A stretch of DNA of 40,289 nt from NCBI RefSeq assembly GCF_014595955.1, contig NZ_JABVCF010000017.1, forward strand, positions 96,434 to 136,722, written 5' to 3'. This document shows positions 14,856 through 22,367 of the stretch, piece by piece; the first letter of the stretch is position 1, and each line of letters starts with the position of its first letter. The position numbers and the translations under genes are program-made. Source of the stretch: Pseudaminobacter soli (ex Zhang et al. 2022) (GTDB lineage: Bacteria > Pseudomonadota > Alphaproteobacteria > Rhizobiales > Rhizobiaceae). Under the pieces are notes generated by a model. The model saw only the letters and a program-made list of their open reading frames with translations. It had not been told where the DNA came from and did no database searches.

Positions 14856-15742
14856 GCGAGCCATCTCCGGAGCGATGGGCTATCGATCTCTCGCTGCTGC
14901 TCAATGCGGTGAAGGGCGCCGATAGGTTCCCGGTCGATATCGCCGAACTTGCGCTGGAATATTCGAAGACGCGCTTCCCGGGCGATCCGATCCTGCGCGT
15001 GGCAGGCGACGATTTGCCGGGTTTCGACGGGGCCTTGATGAAGGCTCCCGGTGGCAAGCCCGGCTGGGGCATTTTCTACAACAACGCCTTCAGATCGAAG
15101 GGGCGGATCAACTTCACGCTCGCGCACGAGCTCGGGCACTATCTCTTGCACCGCACCGCCTATCCGGACGGATTCTACTGCAGCTCGAACGACGTGGTGC
15201 GGTGGGATTCGGAATACGGCCAGATCGAGCACCAGGCGAACGTCTTCGCCGCCAACATTCTGATGCCGCTCGACGATTATCGCAGGCAGATTCCGCAGCA
15301 CCTGCGGGTAGACCTTGAAATGATTTCGGCCTGCGCCGAGCGCTACCGCGTCTCGCTGATCGCGGCGAGCCTTCGGTGGCTCACCTACACGACGCGGCGG
15401 GCGATCCTGGTCTGCTCGCGCGATGGTTTCATTCTGTGGGCGAAGCCGAGCGCCAGCGCGCTCAAGTCCGGCATCTATTTCAGGACCTCGATGGGGCCGA
15501 TCGAGATACCGGGACAGTCCCAGGCGGCGAAGCAGGACATGCTCGTGGATGCGAGGAGCGGCATCCCGCATCCGGCCGGGGTATGGTTTCGTGAGCCGGT
15601 GCAGGAAATGACGGTGTTCTCGGAGCAGTATGATTTCGTGGTCAGTCTTCTCACGCTGGAGGACCGGGACAGATACGAGCCGAGCGAAGAGCCTATTGAG
15701 GACAGCTACGACCGGTTCATGAACCGGCAGCAGAGATTCTGA
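14852..15742 (+). CDS. capP: CapP-like ImmA/IrrE-family metallopeptidase
   Basis: A 296-residue protein; ATG 14852 overlaps the capH stop (ATGA). The zinc site is NFTLAHELGHYLLHR (HELGH, 92-96) with the third ligand likely Glu 126 in GQIEHQANVFAANILMP, the classic ImmA/IrrE arrangement. A C-terminal domain of ~150 residues (FILWAKPSASALKSGIYFRT; LTLEDRDRYEPSEEPIEDSY) may sense the activating signal. CapP cleaves the repressor CapH and de-represses CBASS in characterised systems, where single-stranded DNA is the proposed trigger. Adjacent to a CBASS operon and coupled to an XRE repressor, the assignment is strong. Without context it would be called a generic XRE-partner peptidase. Confidence 0.85.
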   Translation: MSEPSPERWAIDLSLLLNAVKGADRFPVDIAELALEYSKTRFPGDPILRVAGDDLPGFDGALMKAPGGKPGWGIFYNNAFRSKGRINFTLAHELGHYLLHRTAYPDGFYCSSNDVVRWDSEYGQIEHQANVFAANILMPLDDYRRQIPQHLRVDLEMISACAERYRVSLIAASLRWLTYTTRRAILVCSRDGFILWAKPSASALKSGIYFRTSMGPIEIPGQSQAAKQDMLVDARSGIPHPAGVWFREPVQEMTVFSEQYDFVVSLLTLEDRDRYEPSEEPIEDSYDRFMNRQQRF

Positions 15743-15745
15743 GAT

Positions 15746-15764
15746 CGCATCACAAGGCGATGCG
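15746..15764 (+). terminator. Hairpin just after capP
   Basis: CGCATC-ACAAGGC-GATGCG forms a 6-bp stem with a 7-base loop, starting three bases after the capP stop and followed by CTTGTTCG. It could end the capH-capP transcript. The run of T is short, so efficiency is uncertain. Confidence 0.4.
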
Positions 15765-16078
15765 CTTGTTCGTACTGTGTGACCGTTTTGATGTCTTCTG
15801 TGGATGGCTCCCGCGGTGGAAGAGGTAATTTGACGTTTCTGGCGGTTGGTCTGGTGCAGTCTTCTGTCCGGCCTGTTGATGCAGTCGTTCATGTTGACCG
15901 CTGGCCCTGATGGTATCCGCGAGTCGGGTCCCACTCTGCTTTGCGGGCAATGACGCCCACGACATCGCACGGGTTATCCCAACTCCCGGTCTGACCGGTT
16001 CGCCATCACATCTCATCGCCCTTGCAACTGGTGAATGTCCTGCTCCTTCGCGTCTCGCTTCATCGGCACTGAACCAGA

Positions 16079-17107
16079 TCAGGCTGCGGCGCTGATCGGC
16101 GCCCGGTAGGTTCCCCCGCGCGTCATGATCGCCCAGGCCACGCGTGCCGTCCGGTTGGCGGCGGCCACCGTGACGAGACGTGCCGGTTTGCGCGCCAGCA
16201 TGGCAGGCAGGCGCGGATCAACCGATGCTGGCTGTATCCGCGCCCGTCGGACGAGCGAGGTCATGCCGACCACCAACAGCCGACGCAGGTAGCGGTCACC
16301 CATGCGTGAGATCCGGCCCATCCGCTCCCGGCCTCCCGAGCAGTTCTGGAGTGGCGTCAGACCCAGCGAGGCGGCGAACTGGCGGCCGGAGCGGAAGCGC
16401 TCAGGCTCAATAGCAGAAGCCGCCAGGGCCGTTGCCGAGATCACACCGATGCCCGGGATTGTAGCCAAGCGCTGCGACAGTTCGTTGGAGTGGTGCCAGG
16501 CCAGAAGCTCCTTCTCCAGACGGGCAAGTTGGAGCTGAACGGTGCCGATCTGATCCGCCAATCCCTGCCCCACCAGCCGAGCCGACGGCGGCACCTCGGG
16601 TGCCTCGCCAGCGGAAAGCCGCCTCGCCAGGCGCAAGGCATGGTGGAGGCCACGCGCCATCTCGATGCCGAACTCAGCCAGCAGACCACGCAGCATGTTC
16701 ACAAGCTGCGTACGCTGCCTCACCAGCAGTTCGCGGGTCCGGTGCAACGCCAACGCCGCCTGCTGCTCGGCCGACTTGACCGGCACGAAGCGCATGGTCG
16801 GCCGCGTCACCGCCTCACAGATCGCCTCAGCATCCGCCGCATCGGTTTTGCCTCGCTTCACATAGGGCTTCACGTAAGCTGGCGGCATCAGCCGCACCGC
16901 ATGGCCAAGCTTTGTCAGTTCGCGTGCCCAATGATGCGCGGTGCCGCAAGCTTCCATGCCGACGAGGCAGGCGGGAAGCTTGGCAAAGAACGGCAGAACC
17001 TGCGCCCGCCGCAACGCCTTGCGGAAGACAACGCGCCCTTCCGCGTCGACGGCATGGACCTGGAAGACGCTCTTGGCCAGATCGAGGCCCACGGTGGTGA
17101 CTTGCAT
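16079..17107 (-). CDS. IS110/IS1111-family transposase
   Basis: A 342-residue protein; ATG 17107 is preceded by AGGAG nine bases upstream. The N-terminal DEDD-type domain shows TTVGLDLAKSVFQVHAVD (Asp 9), LVGMEACGTAHHWARELTKL and VKRGKTDAADAEAICEAVTR, and the C-terminal transposase_20-type domain shows LATIPGIGVISATALAASAI and RQFAASLGLTPLQNCSGGRE with the catalytic-type serine. These enzymes move DNA by a RuvC-like, bridge-RNA-guided mechanism in IS110 elements. The frame looks intact with no stops, so the element may be active. The Shine-Dalgarno is itself part of the repeated GGATGGCTCC motif (reverse complement), which pairs with the copy at 17185-17194. Confidence 0.9.
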   Translation of the reverse strand: MQVTTVGLDLAKSVFQVHAVDAEGRVVFRKALRRAQVLPFFAKLPACLVGMEACGTAHHWARELTKLGHAVRLMPPAYVKPYVKRGKTDAADAEAICEAVTRPTMRFVPVKSAEQQAALALHRTRELLVRQRTQLVNMLRGLLAEFGIEMARGLHHALRLARRLSAGEAPEVPPSARLVGQGLADQIGTVQLQLARLEKELLAWHHSNELSQRLATIPGIGVISATALAASAIEPERFRSGRQFAASLGLTPLQNCSGGRERMGRISRMGDRYLRRLLVVGMTSLVRRARIQPASVDPRLPAMLARKPARLVTVAAANRTARVAWAIMTRGGTYRAPISAAA

Positions 17108-17110
17108 GAC

Positions 17111-17194
17111 GGATGGCTCCTGTAACGTGTGGTCGCTGCGACAGCGCCACTTTTCCAGGCGGCAGAATGCCGTCAACGGGAGCGGGAGCCATCC
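17111..17194 (-). repeat. Inverted motif around the transposase leader
   Basis: GGATGGCTCC at 17111-17120 and its complement GGAGCCATCC at 17185-17194 form 10-base arms separated by 64 bases. The near arm contains the ribosome site of the transposase gene, so folding of the leader could hide it. The non-coding RNA that guides IS1111-group transposases may also lie in this 5' region or in the untranslated part near 15815-16078; I cannot tell which. Confidence 0.4.
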
Positions 17195-17196
17195 AC

Positions 17197-17543
17197 CCCA
17201 TCTGCTTTGAAGTGGCTGCCGTAATTTCTGAATGACGGGATTGGGGCGCAGAGCTGGCATTTGCAACGTGGAGAACTAAGGCCGGCAACGGGTCGCACTT
17301 TCTCGCTCGGCGGGGCTCATTCGCGCGATGCCGGCGCGGGCTTTCAACTCGGAACCGTTGCTGTCTTCAGACAGAGGGGAGGGGACTGGCGTCCAACCTT
17401 CTCCGCCTGCCGGCGAACCCGGCAGGTGGTAGCAGCTGCAACTTCTGATGCGTCGGCATAGGGTTACCGCAAAGCGTGCTGCGGTTGCCGAACCGAGTTC
17501 TTCACCGCGCCATACTGGGTTTACTCCAACCCCAGCCTTCTCT
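17197..17543. other. Gene-free stretch between the IS and the ABC/SRAP scar
   Basis: No gene is supported. It holds a strong hairpin (17406-17426) and otherwise looks like residual intergenic DNA left after IS insertion and gene deletion. Codon structure is not apparent in any frame. Confidence 0.4.
17406..17426. terminator. Strong 8-bp hairpin (REP- or terminator-like)
   Basis: CCTGCCGG-CGAAC-CCGGCAGG is a perfect 8-bp GC-rich stem with a 5-base loop, in the gene-free stretch between the IS and the truncated ABC gene. There is no U-run. It may be a terminator remnant or a single palindromic repeat unit. Confidence 0.4.
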
Positions 17544-17744
17544 TCAGGCGTTCGGCGTGCGGCCGCCCTCCACCTTTGCGGCCGGGTTCGGCTCGGCGAA
17601 GCTGGTGAAGGGCACGACGCAACGGTTCGCCACGCCCAGCCAGCGCGTCCAGTGCTTGAGCGCCTGGAAGTCGCCGAAGGACGTCCCGAGAGTCTCGATC
17701 CTGATCGCCGCGAGACAATCCGTCTGCTGCTCGACTTCGTTCAT
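17544..17744 (-). pseudogene. Chimeric relic: amino-acid ABC ATPase start fused to an SRAP (YedK-like) fragment
   Basis: The frame starts at ATG 17744, overlapping the permease stop by ATGA as a genuine next operon gene would. It reads MNEVEQQTD ... AIRIETLGTSFGDFQALKH, the first strand of an AapP/GlnQ-type ATPase. At about codon 31 (near 17654) it changes to HWTRWLGVANRCVVPFTSFA, then EPNP. This matches the middle of rhizobial SOS-response-associated peptidases (R-W-L-G-x-x-x-R-C-V/L-V-P-F-T-S-F). The frame stops after 66 residues. The Walker A, signature and Walker B motifs of the ATPase, and both ends of the SRAP, are missing. This is best read as a deletion junction between two unrelated genes, near an IS. 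Confidence 0.7.
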
Positions 17745-18829
17745 CCACGCTTCTCCGCGCCGCTGCGTTCCAGAAAGTCGGCAAACCGCGCAAACGAAAA
17801 GGCGAGCGCGAAATAGATCAGGCCGATGAAGAGGAAGGTTTCCGTGGAGGGCGCGGGCCACGCCGGGTCGGAGAGTGCGGCCTTGCCCGAGCTGATCAGG
17901 TCGAAAAGCCCGACCACCAGCACGAGGCTTGTGTTCTTGATCATCACGATTATCGTGTTGGTCAGCGCCGGGATGACGATCCGGATCGCCTGCGGCAAGA
18001 TGATCAGCCTCTGCGTCGTCCAGTAGCCCAGGCCGAGGGCCTTGGCAGCTTCCGACTGGCCGCCCGGTATGGTCTGCAGGCCGCCGCGCAAGACCTCCGC
18101 GAGATAGGCGGCGGCAAAGATGGTCAAGGCGAGCAAGGCGCGCACGAACTTGTCCGGCAGCAGCGACTCCGGCAGGAACAGCGGCAGGAGGATCGACGCT
18201 ACGAACAGCAGGCTCAGGAGCGGCAGCCCGCGGATCGTCTCGATGAAGAGCACGCTCAGGGTACGGACGACCGGGAGGCCCGACCTGCGCCCCAGCGCGA
18301 GCAAGATGGCGGCCGGAAAGCCGAGCCCAATGGCAAAGACGGTGAGGATCAGGGTCACCGGCAGCCCACCCCACGCGCTTGTCGGCACGCCGGCTAGCCC
18401 GAAGCCGCCACCCATCAGCCACAGGACAACCACCATCATGCCAACCCAGACGAGTCCCAGCCGGGGCCGCCATGCGGAAGGGCGTGCGGACGCGACGAGC
18501 GTCATGATGATCAGGACACACACCAGCCCGGCGCGCCATCTTTCCGTCGGCGGATAGATGCCGAACAGGATCTGGCCGGACTTGGCGATCACGAAGCTCC
18601 AGCAGGCTCCGGTCGTGGCCGCGCAGGTTTCCGGTTCCGCAGGGAATATGGCCGCCTTGAGGACTGCCCAGTCCAGGAGCAGCCACCCGAGTCGGGCCAT
18701 CAGCCAAAGCAGAACCAGGGTAAGCGCGGCATTCAGCGGCGTGCCGAAGAACGGCGCGAGACGACGAAGCAGTGAGCGCATGTCGGGCCCGGCGGCACGC
18801 GCGATCGTATTGGACGCTGTATCGGCCAT
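17741..18829 (-). CDS. aapM: Amino-acid ABC transporter permease, AapM/HisM type
   Basis: A 362-residue membrane protein with about eight hydrophobic segments (for example LVLLWLMARLGWLLLDWAVL, LVCVLIIMTLVAS, IGLGFPAAILLALG and ALTNTIIVMIKNTSLVLVVG). The EAA-type cytoplasmic loop that contacts the ATPase is SEAAKALGLGYWTTQRLIIL followed by PQAIRIVIPA. The long N-terminal extension before the transport core is typical of AapM. The start ATG 18829 lies five bases after the stop of the AapQ gene. Its ATPase partner downstream is truncated, so transport requires an ATPase from elsewhere or the system is dead. The substrate is probably L-amino acids; the neighbouring lyase hints at sulfur amino acids. 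Confidence 0.85.
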   Translation of the reverse strand: MADTASNTIARAAGPDMRSLLRRLAPFFGTPLNAALTLVLLWLMARLGWLLLDWAVLKAAIFPAEPETCAATTGACWSFVIAKSGQILFGIYPPTERWRAGLVCVLIIMTLVASARPSAWRPRLGLVWVGMMVVVLWLMGGGFGLAGVPTSAWGGLPVTLILTVFAIGLGFPAAILLALGRRSGLPVVRTLSVLFIETIRGLPLLSLLFVASILLPLFLPESLLPDKFVRALLALTIFAAAYLAEVLRGGLQTIPGGQSEAAKALGLGYWTTQRLIILPQAIRIVIPALTNTIIVMIKNTSLVLVVGLFDLISSGKAALSDPAWPAPSTETFLFIGLIYFALAFSFARFADFLERSGAEKRG

Positions 18830-18832
18830 GTT

Positions 18833-19975
18833 TCAGCGCTCCACGATGGCAATGCGCCGATTGTAGGCGTTGAGCAGCGCGGACAATGCCAGGTTCACGG
18901 CTAGAAAGACCCCGAGGATGATGGCGACGCCTTCGATCGCATGGCTGGTCTTGTTGATCATGGTGCTGACGACCGTCATGAAATCCTGGTAGCCGACGAC
19001 GATTGCCAGAGTGGAGTTCTTGACCACGTTGATGTACTGGCTGTTCAGCGGCGGAACGATGCTGCGCAACGCCAGCGGCACGACCACGAGCCGGTAAGTC
19101 TGGCCTCGCGACAGCCCCAGCGCCGTCGCCGCCTCCCACTGCCCTTTGCGAACGGCCAGAATGCCGCCGCGCACGATCTCGCCGATAAAGCCGGCGGTGT
19201 AAAAGGTGAGCCCGATCAGGATCGTGGTCAGTTCCGGCGTCAGCGACCAGCCGCCTGCAAAGTTCGCTCGGCGGAATTCAGGGATGTCCAGAGAAGCGGC
19301 GTCACGATAGGCGAACAGAAAGATGCCGGCGCCCACCGCAATGAGCAGCCACGCCGAACGTACGTAGGCGGGGCGGAAACCTGTCTCGACGTGGCGCCGC
19401 CGCGCGGCATGGGAAGCCATCAGGAGAACGGCGGCACTCGTGCCAAGGAACGCCACCGGTGCAAGCGCCGAAGCGGACCAGATGAGCGCCGGCATCGAGA
19501 GGCCTCGCACCGAGATGTGCGTGCCGGGCGCGAGCTTCCATGCCGCCGTGGCGAGCGGCAGGATCTCCCACCACAGCGCGTAGTTGAAGATCAGCAGGAC
19601 AAGCAGCGGCGTGTTTCGCGCCACCTCCACCCAGACACGGCACAGGCCGCTCACCAGCGGGTTGCTGCTCAGGCGGCCAATGCCGATGAACAGGCCGATC
19701 AGGCTGGCCAGCAGGATGACAAGGACGGAGATGAACAGGCTGTTTGACAGGCCGACGATGGCGGCCCACCAGTTCGGATCGGAAGCCGAATAAGGCAGGA
19801 TCGTTTCGGCGATCTGGAAGTTTGCCGGCCGCCAGAGAAACCCGAAACCGAGCGGAATTCCGCGAAGCTCGAGGTTTCGCATCGTGGCCGTGAGAAGCAC
19901 GAACCCGAGAGCGGCGAGGCCTGCCAACAAAGCGGCCTGAACCACGATCGCCCGAATTCGAGCATCCTGCAGCAT
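18833..19975 (-). CDS. aapQ: Amino-acid ABC transporter permease, AapQ/HisQ type
   Basis: A 380-residue permease. ATG 19975 is preferred over an in-frame ATG at 19993 because AAGGAGG lies five bases upstream of it. Several membrane segments are visible (AALLAGLAALGFVLLTATM; LSNSLFISVLVILLASLIGL; WLLIAVGAGIFLFAY). The sequence RVWVEVARNTPLLVLLIFNY is the conserved AapQ/HisQ signature after the first transport-core helices, and WEAATALGLSRGQTYRLVVV begins the EAA loop. It pairs with AapM to form the heterodimeric channel of a general L-amino-acid importer in the inner membrane. Its stop is four bases from the next start. Confidence 0.85.
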   Translation of the reverse strand: MLQDARIRAIVVQAALLAGLAALGFVLLTATMRNLELRGIPLGFGFLWRPANFQIAETILPYSASDPNWWAAIVGLSNSLFISVLVILLASLIGLFIGIGRLSSNPLVSGLCRVWVEVARNTPLLVLLIFNYALWWEILPLATAAWKLAPGTHISVRGLSMPALIWSASALAPVAFLGTSAAVLLMASHAARRRHVETGFRPAYVRSAWLLIAVGAGIFLFAYRDAASLDIPEFRRANFAGGWSLTPELTTILIGLTFYTAGFIGEIVRGGILAVRKGQWEAATALGLSRGQTYRLVVVPLALRSIVPPLNSQYINVVKNSTLAIVVGYQDFMTVVSTMINKTSHAIEGVAIILGVFLAVNLALSALLNAYNRRIAIVER

Positions 19976-20029
19976 CTCTGCCTCCTTGCCCATATGGCCG
20001 CCCGACCTTCGCCGGACGGCCGTCCGCGG

Positions 20030-21061
20030 TCACTTGAACGGGATGGGGAACAGTATTCCACCGTCGCGCGGCAGCGCGTTGAGGCGGCGTTCGGCCTTCA
20101 AGGGGCTGTCCTCGCCGAGATTGCGCGCGAAGACCTCGCCATAGTTGCCGACTTGCTTGATCACGTTGTAGATCCATTTGTCGTCGAGCTTGAGAGGCTC
20201 GCCGATGCCCGGTTCCACACCAAGCGCCTTGCGGGTTTCGTCGTCCGTCGCACTTGCGGCGATTTCATCGACATTCTGCGATGTGATGCCGCGCTCTTCC
20301 GCCCACACCATGGCATTGAACGCGTAGCGGACGATATCGAACCAGCGGTCGTCGCCACGAGGTATGGCCAGAGCGAGCGGCTCCGTCGTCGCACCGCTCT
20401 GGAAGATCGCGTGCTCATCGGGATTGCCGGCAACAGTCGCTCGCTGTCCAGCGATCGCGAAACCGTCGCTCATGTAGCCGTCACACCGCCCACCGAAATA
20501 GGCGTCGCGCGCCAGGATGGTGGAATCGAAATAGACGCGCTCGACCTTAACCTGATTGCTCTGCTCAATGATGTCGAGTGCATTCTCCACCAGGCTGCCA
20601 CCGCCCTGAAGGCAAATGGTCAGCCCGTCGAGATTGGCTGCGGTCTCGACGTTCAGCGACTTGCGCAGCATGATCGCGTCCCCGTCCACGAGATTGATGG
20701 CAACAAACCGGACAGCGACGTCGCGGCTATACGTCCAGGTCGTGGTGCGAGATAATACGTCGACCTCGCCCGTCTGGACGGCCGGTATCCGCTGGGCGGC
20801 GTTCAGCGGCACGAACTGGGCCTTCTGGCTGTCTCCGAAGAAGGCGGCGGCGACCGCGCGGCAGCTGTCGACGTCGAACCCGGTCCAGACTCCCTTGTCG
20901 TCGGGACGGGAAAGCCCGGGCACCCCCTGACTGGCGCCGCAGCTGACATAACCGCGTTCACGCACCTTGTCCGTGATGGATTGCGCATTCGCCGACCCGG
21001 CCCCGATCACGACCAATGCCGCGGCGGCGGCAAACTGAATTGCAAGTTTCATCTGCGTCAT
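20030..21061 (-). CDS. aapJ: Amino-acid ABC transporter periplasmic binding protein, AapJ-like
   Basis: A 343-residue protein starting at ATG 21061, overlapping the lyase stop by ATGA; ATG 21052 is an alternative. A Sec signal peptide is evident (MKLAIQFAAAAALVVIGAGS, cleavage after ANA-Q). The mature part has family 3 solute-binding features: VRERGYVSCGASQGVPGLSR, GFDVDSCRAVAAAFFGD and VDVLSRTTTWTYSRD, close to AapJ/BztA. It would capture an amino acid in the periplasm and deliver it to AapQ/AapM. The operon order lyase-aapJ-aapQ-aapM-(aapP remnant) matches an intact Aap locus apart from the leading lyase. Specificity cannot be read by eye. Confidence 0.85.
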   Translation of the reverse strand: MTQMKLAIQFAAAAALVVIGAGSANAQSITDKVRERGYVSCGASQGVPGLSRPDDKGVWTGFDVDSCRAVAAAFFGDSQKAQFVPLNAAQRIPAVQTGEVDVLSRTTTWTYSRDVAVRFVAINLVDGDAIMLRKSLNVETAANLDGLTICLQGGGSLVENALDIIEQSNQVKVERVYFDSTILARDAYFGGRCDGYMSDGFAIAGQRATVAGNPDEHAIFQSGATTEPLALAIPRGDDRWFDIVRYAFNAMVWAEERGITSQNVDEIAASATDDETRKALGVEPGIGEPLKLDDKWIYNVIKQVGNYGEVFARNLGEDSPLKAERRLNALPRDGGILFPIPFK

Positions 21062-22281
21062 CGCTCCTCTTTCTGTAGTTCCCTCTGATCAACGGCATGT
21101 TTGCGCACGCTGTGCGTGGTACCGGCGGACAAGACTGCCAGAGCCGCCTCGATGTCCGCCTGCAGATCCTCGACGGGTTCGAGCCCGATCGAGAAACGGA
21201 TGAGTTTTCTCGACGTGGAGCCAGGTCCGCCGTTTGATCTGAACGGGACCTGAGGTGTGACGATGCTGTGGGTGCTGCCCCAGCTCGCGCCAATGCGGAA
21301 AATCCGCAAAGCGTCCACGAATGAGGAAGTGCTGTTCTGATAAGGGACCGCCAGTTCTACGGAGAAGAGGCCGCTCGCTCCGCGGAAATCGCGTTTCCAG
21401 AGATGATGCCCGGGATCGCCGGGCAGGGCTGGATGCAGCACCCGTGCTATTTCCGGACGCCCGATGAGCCAATGCGCCAGGGTCAGCGCCGAGACCCCTT
21501 CCCGCTCCATCCGGAGCGGCATCGTCTGAAGGCCACGCAAGGCCAGGCTCGCATCGTCGGCCGATACCCCCAGCCCCATCAGGCGGCTGACGTCCTTCAT
21601 GCGACGGAAGAGCGCCTCGTTGCGGGTCACGAGAGCACCGATGAGCACATCCGCATGCCCCCCCGCGTGCTTGGACAGCGCCTCCATGACCATGTCCGCG
21701 CCCAGGTCGAGCGGGTTGCAGTGGAGCGCGGATGCCCAGGTGTTATCGGCCAGCACGCGCGCTCCCAACGCATGCGCCGCTTGAACGATGGTGGGAATGT
21801 CCTGGATCTCCATCGTGTTCGAGCCCGGGGACTCGACCACGACCACCCGAGTGCGATCGTCAATCAGGGCCCCTATGCCGGAGGCGATGGTCGGGTCGTA
21901 GAGCACAACCTCGACGCCAAACGCAGCAAGCATGTCCGTGCAGAATGTGCGCGTCGACCCGTAGGCAGAAGCCGCCACCAGGACGCGGTCTCCGGCTTTC
22001 AGGAGCGCACTGAGAGCAAGGACCGTCGCAGACTGCCCGGAAGGCAGGCACAGGCAATGCTCCGCCGCATACAATTCGGAAATGCGCGCCTCCAGCGTGC
22101 GGCTGGTCGGTGTGCCGTAGAGCCCGTAGGTGTAGCCATCGTAGAACTGCTCATAACGCCGCTCGAAGGCGTCGGACGTGGGAAAGACGATGGTCGAAGC
22201 CCGCGTCACCGGAACGGCAAGGCTGGCGAAGCCCGCGTCGCTTGCCGGCTCGGCACGCAGCAATCTGGTTTCTGTCTTCAA
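21058..22281 (-). CDS. metC: Cystathionine beta-lyase-like PLP enzyme (Cys/Met metabolism)
   Basis: A 407-residue protein. TTG 22281 (leading to KTETRLLRAEPASD) is the likely start because AGGAG lies eight bases upstream and most relatives begin with KT(E/D)TRL; a GTG at 22317 is also in frame. The PLP-binding lysine is Lys 204 in ALSKHAGGHADVLIGALV, and the cofactor-contacting Asp is in ARVLADNTWASAL (Asp 179). YDGYTYGLYGTPTSRTLEAR and LPSGQSATVLALSALL match the substrate and phosphate regions. The family cleaves cystathionine or cystine, releasing homocysteine or thiocysteine. As first gene of an amino-acid importer operon it probably degrades the imported compound. metB-type gamma activity cannot be excluded. 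Confidence 0.8.
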   Translation of the reverse strand: MKTETRLLRAEPASDAGFASLAVPVTRASTIVFPTSDAFERRYEQFYDGYTYGLYGTPTSRTLEARISELYAAEHCLCLPSGQSATVLALSALLKAGDRVLVAASAYGSTRTFCTDMLAAFGVEVVLYDPTIASGIGALIDDRTRVVVVESPGSNTMEIQDIPTIVQAAHALGARVLADNTWASALHCNPLDLGADMVMEALSKHAGGHADVLIGALVTRNEALFRRMKDVSRLMGLGVSADDASLALRGLQTMPLRMEREGVSALTLAHWLIGRPEIARVLHPALPGDPGHHLWKRDFRGASGLFSVELAVPYQNSTSSFVDALRIFRIGASWGSTHSIVTPQVPFRSNGGPGSTSRKLIRFSIGLEPVEDLQADIEAALAVLSAGTTHSVRKHAVDQRELQKEER

Positions 22282-22326
22282 GGTCAATCTCCTGCATGCA
22301 GGTGTAGCCCAGCGCACCTATGTGCG

Positions 22327-22353
22327 ATAATGCTGCCGTGCGGGGTACATTAT
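22327..22353. promoter_or_regulatory. Candidate LysR operator
   Basis: ATAATG-N15-CATTAT is an inverted repeat in the 86-base gap between the lyase operon and lysR. Such AT-rich dyads with a total span of about 27 bases are typical recognition-site sizes for LysR-type regulators, which usually bind between divergent promoters. Confidence 0.45.
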
Positions 22354-22367
22354 GCGCTGGTGTTATC

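Larger units (their letters stand above)
15800..17196 (-). mobile_element. IS110 family, IS1111-group insertion sequence (bounds approximate)
   Basis: GTGGATGGCTCCCGC occurs at 15800-15814, and its reverse complement at 17182-17196, on either side of an IS110-type transposase gene. The enclosed 1.4 kb fits IS1111 elements, which have short subterminal inverted repeats rather than terminal ones; the real ends may lie a few bases outside. No target duplication is visible, as expected for this family. About 265 bases between the left repeat and the transposase stop contain no gene I can recognise. The repeat motif also occurs upstream of the transposase start. Confidence 0.65.

Noticed and set aside
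16490-17125. Plus-strand frame of 211 codons inside the insertion sequence
   Set aside because: It is antisense to the transposase, with Arg/His/Gln-rich composition and no start signal.
17544-19139. Minus-strand open frame of 531 codons across aapM and aapQ
   Set aside because: Only its last 66 codons, starting at ATG 17744, are gene-like; the rest is the wrong frame of the two permeases.
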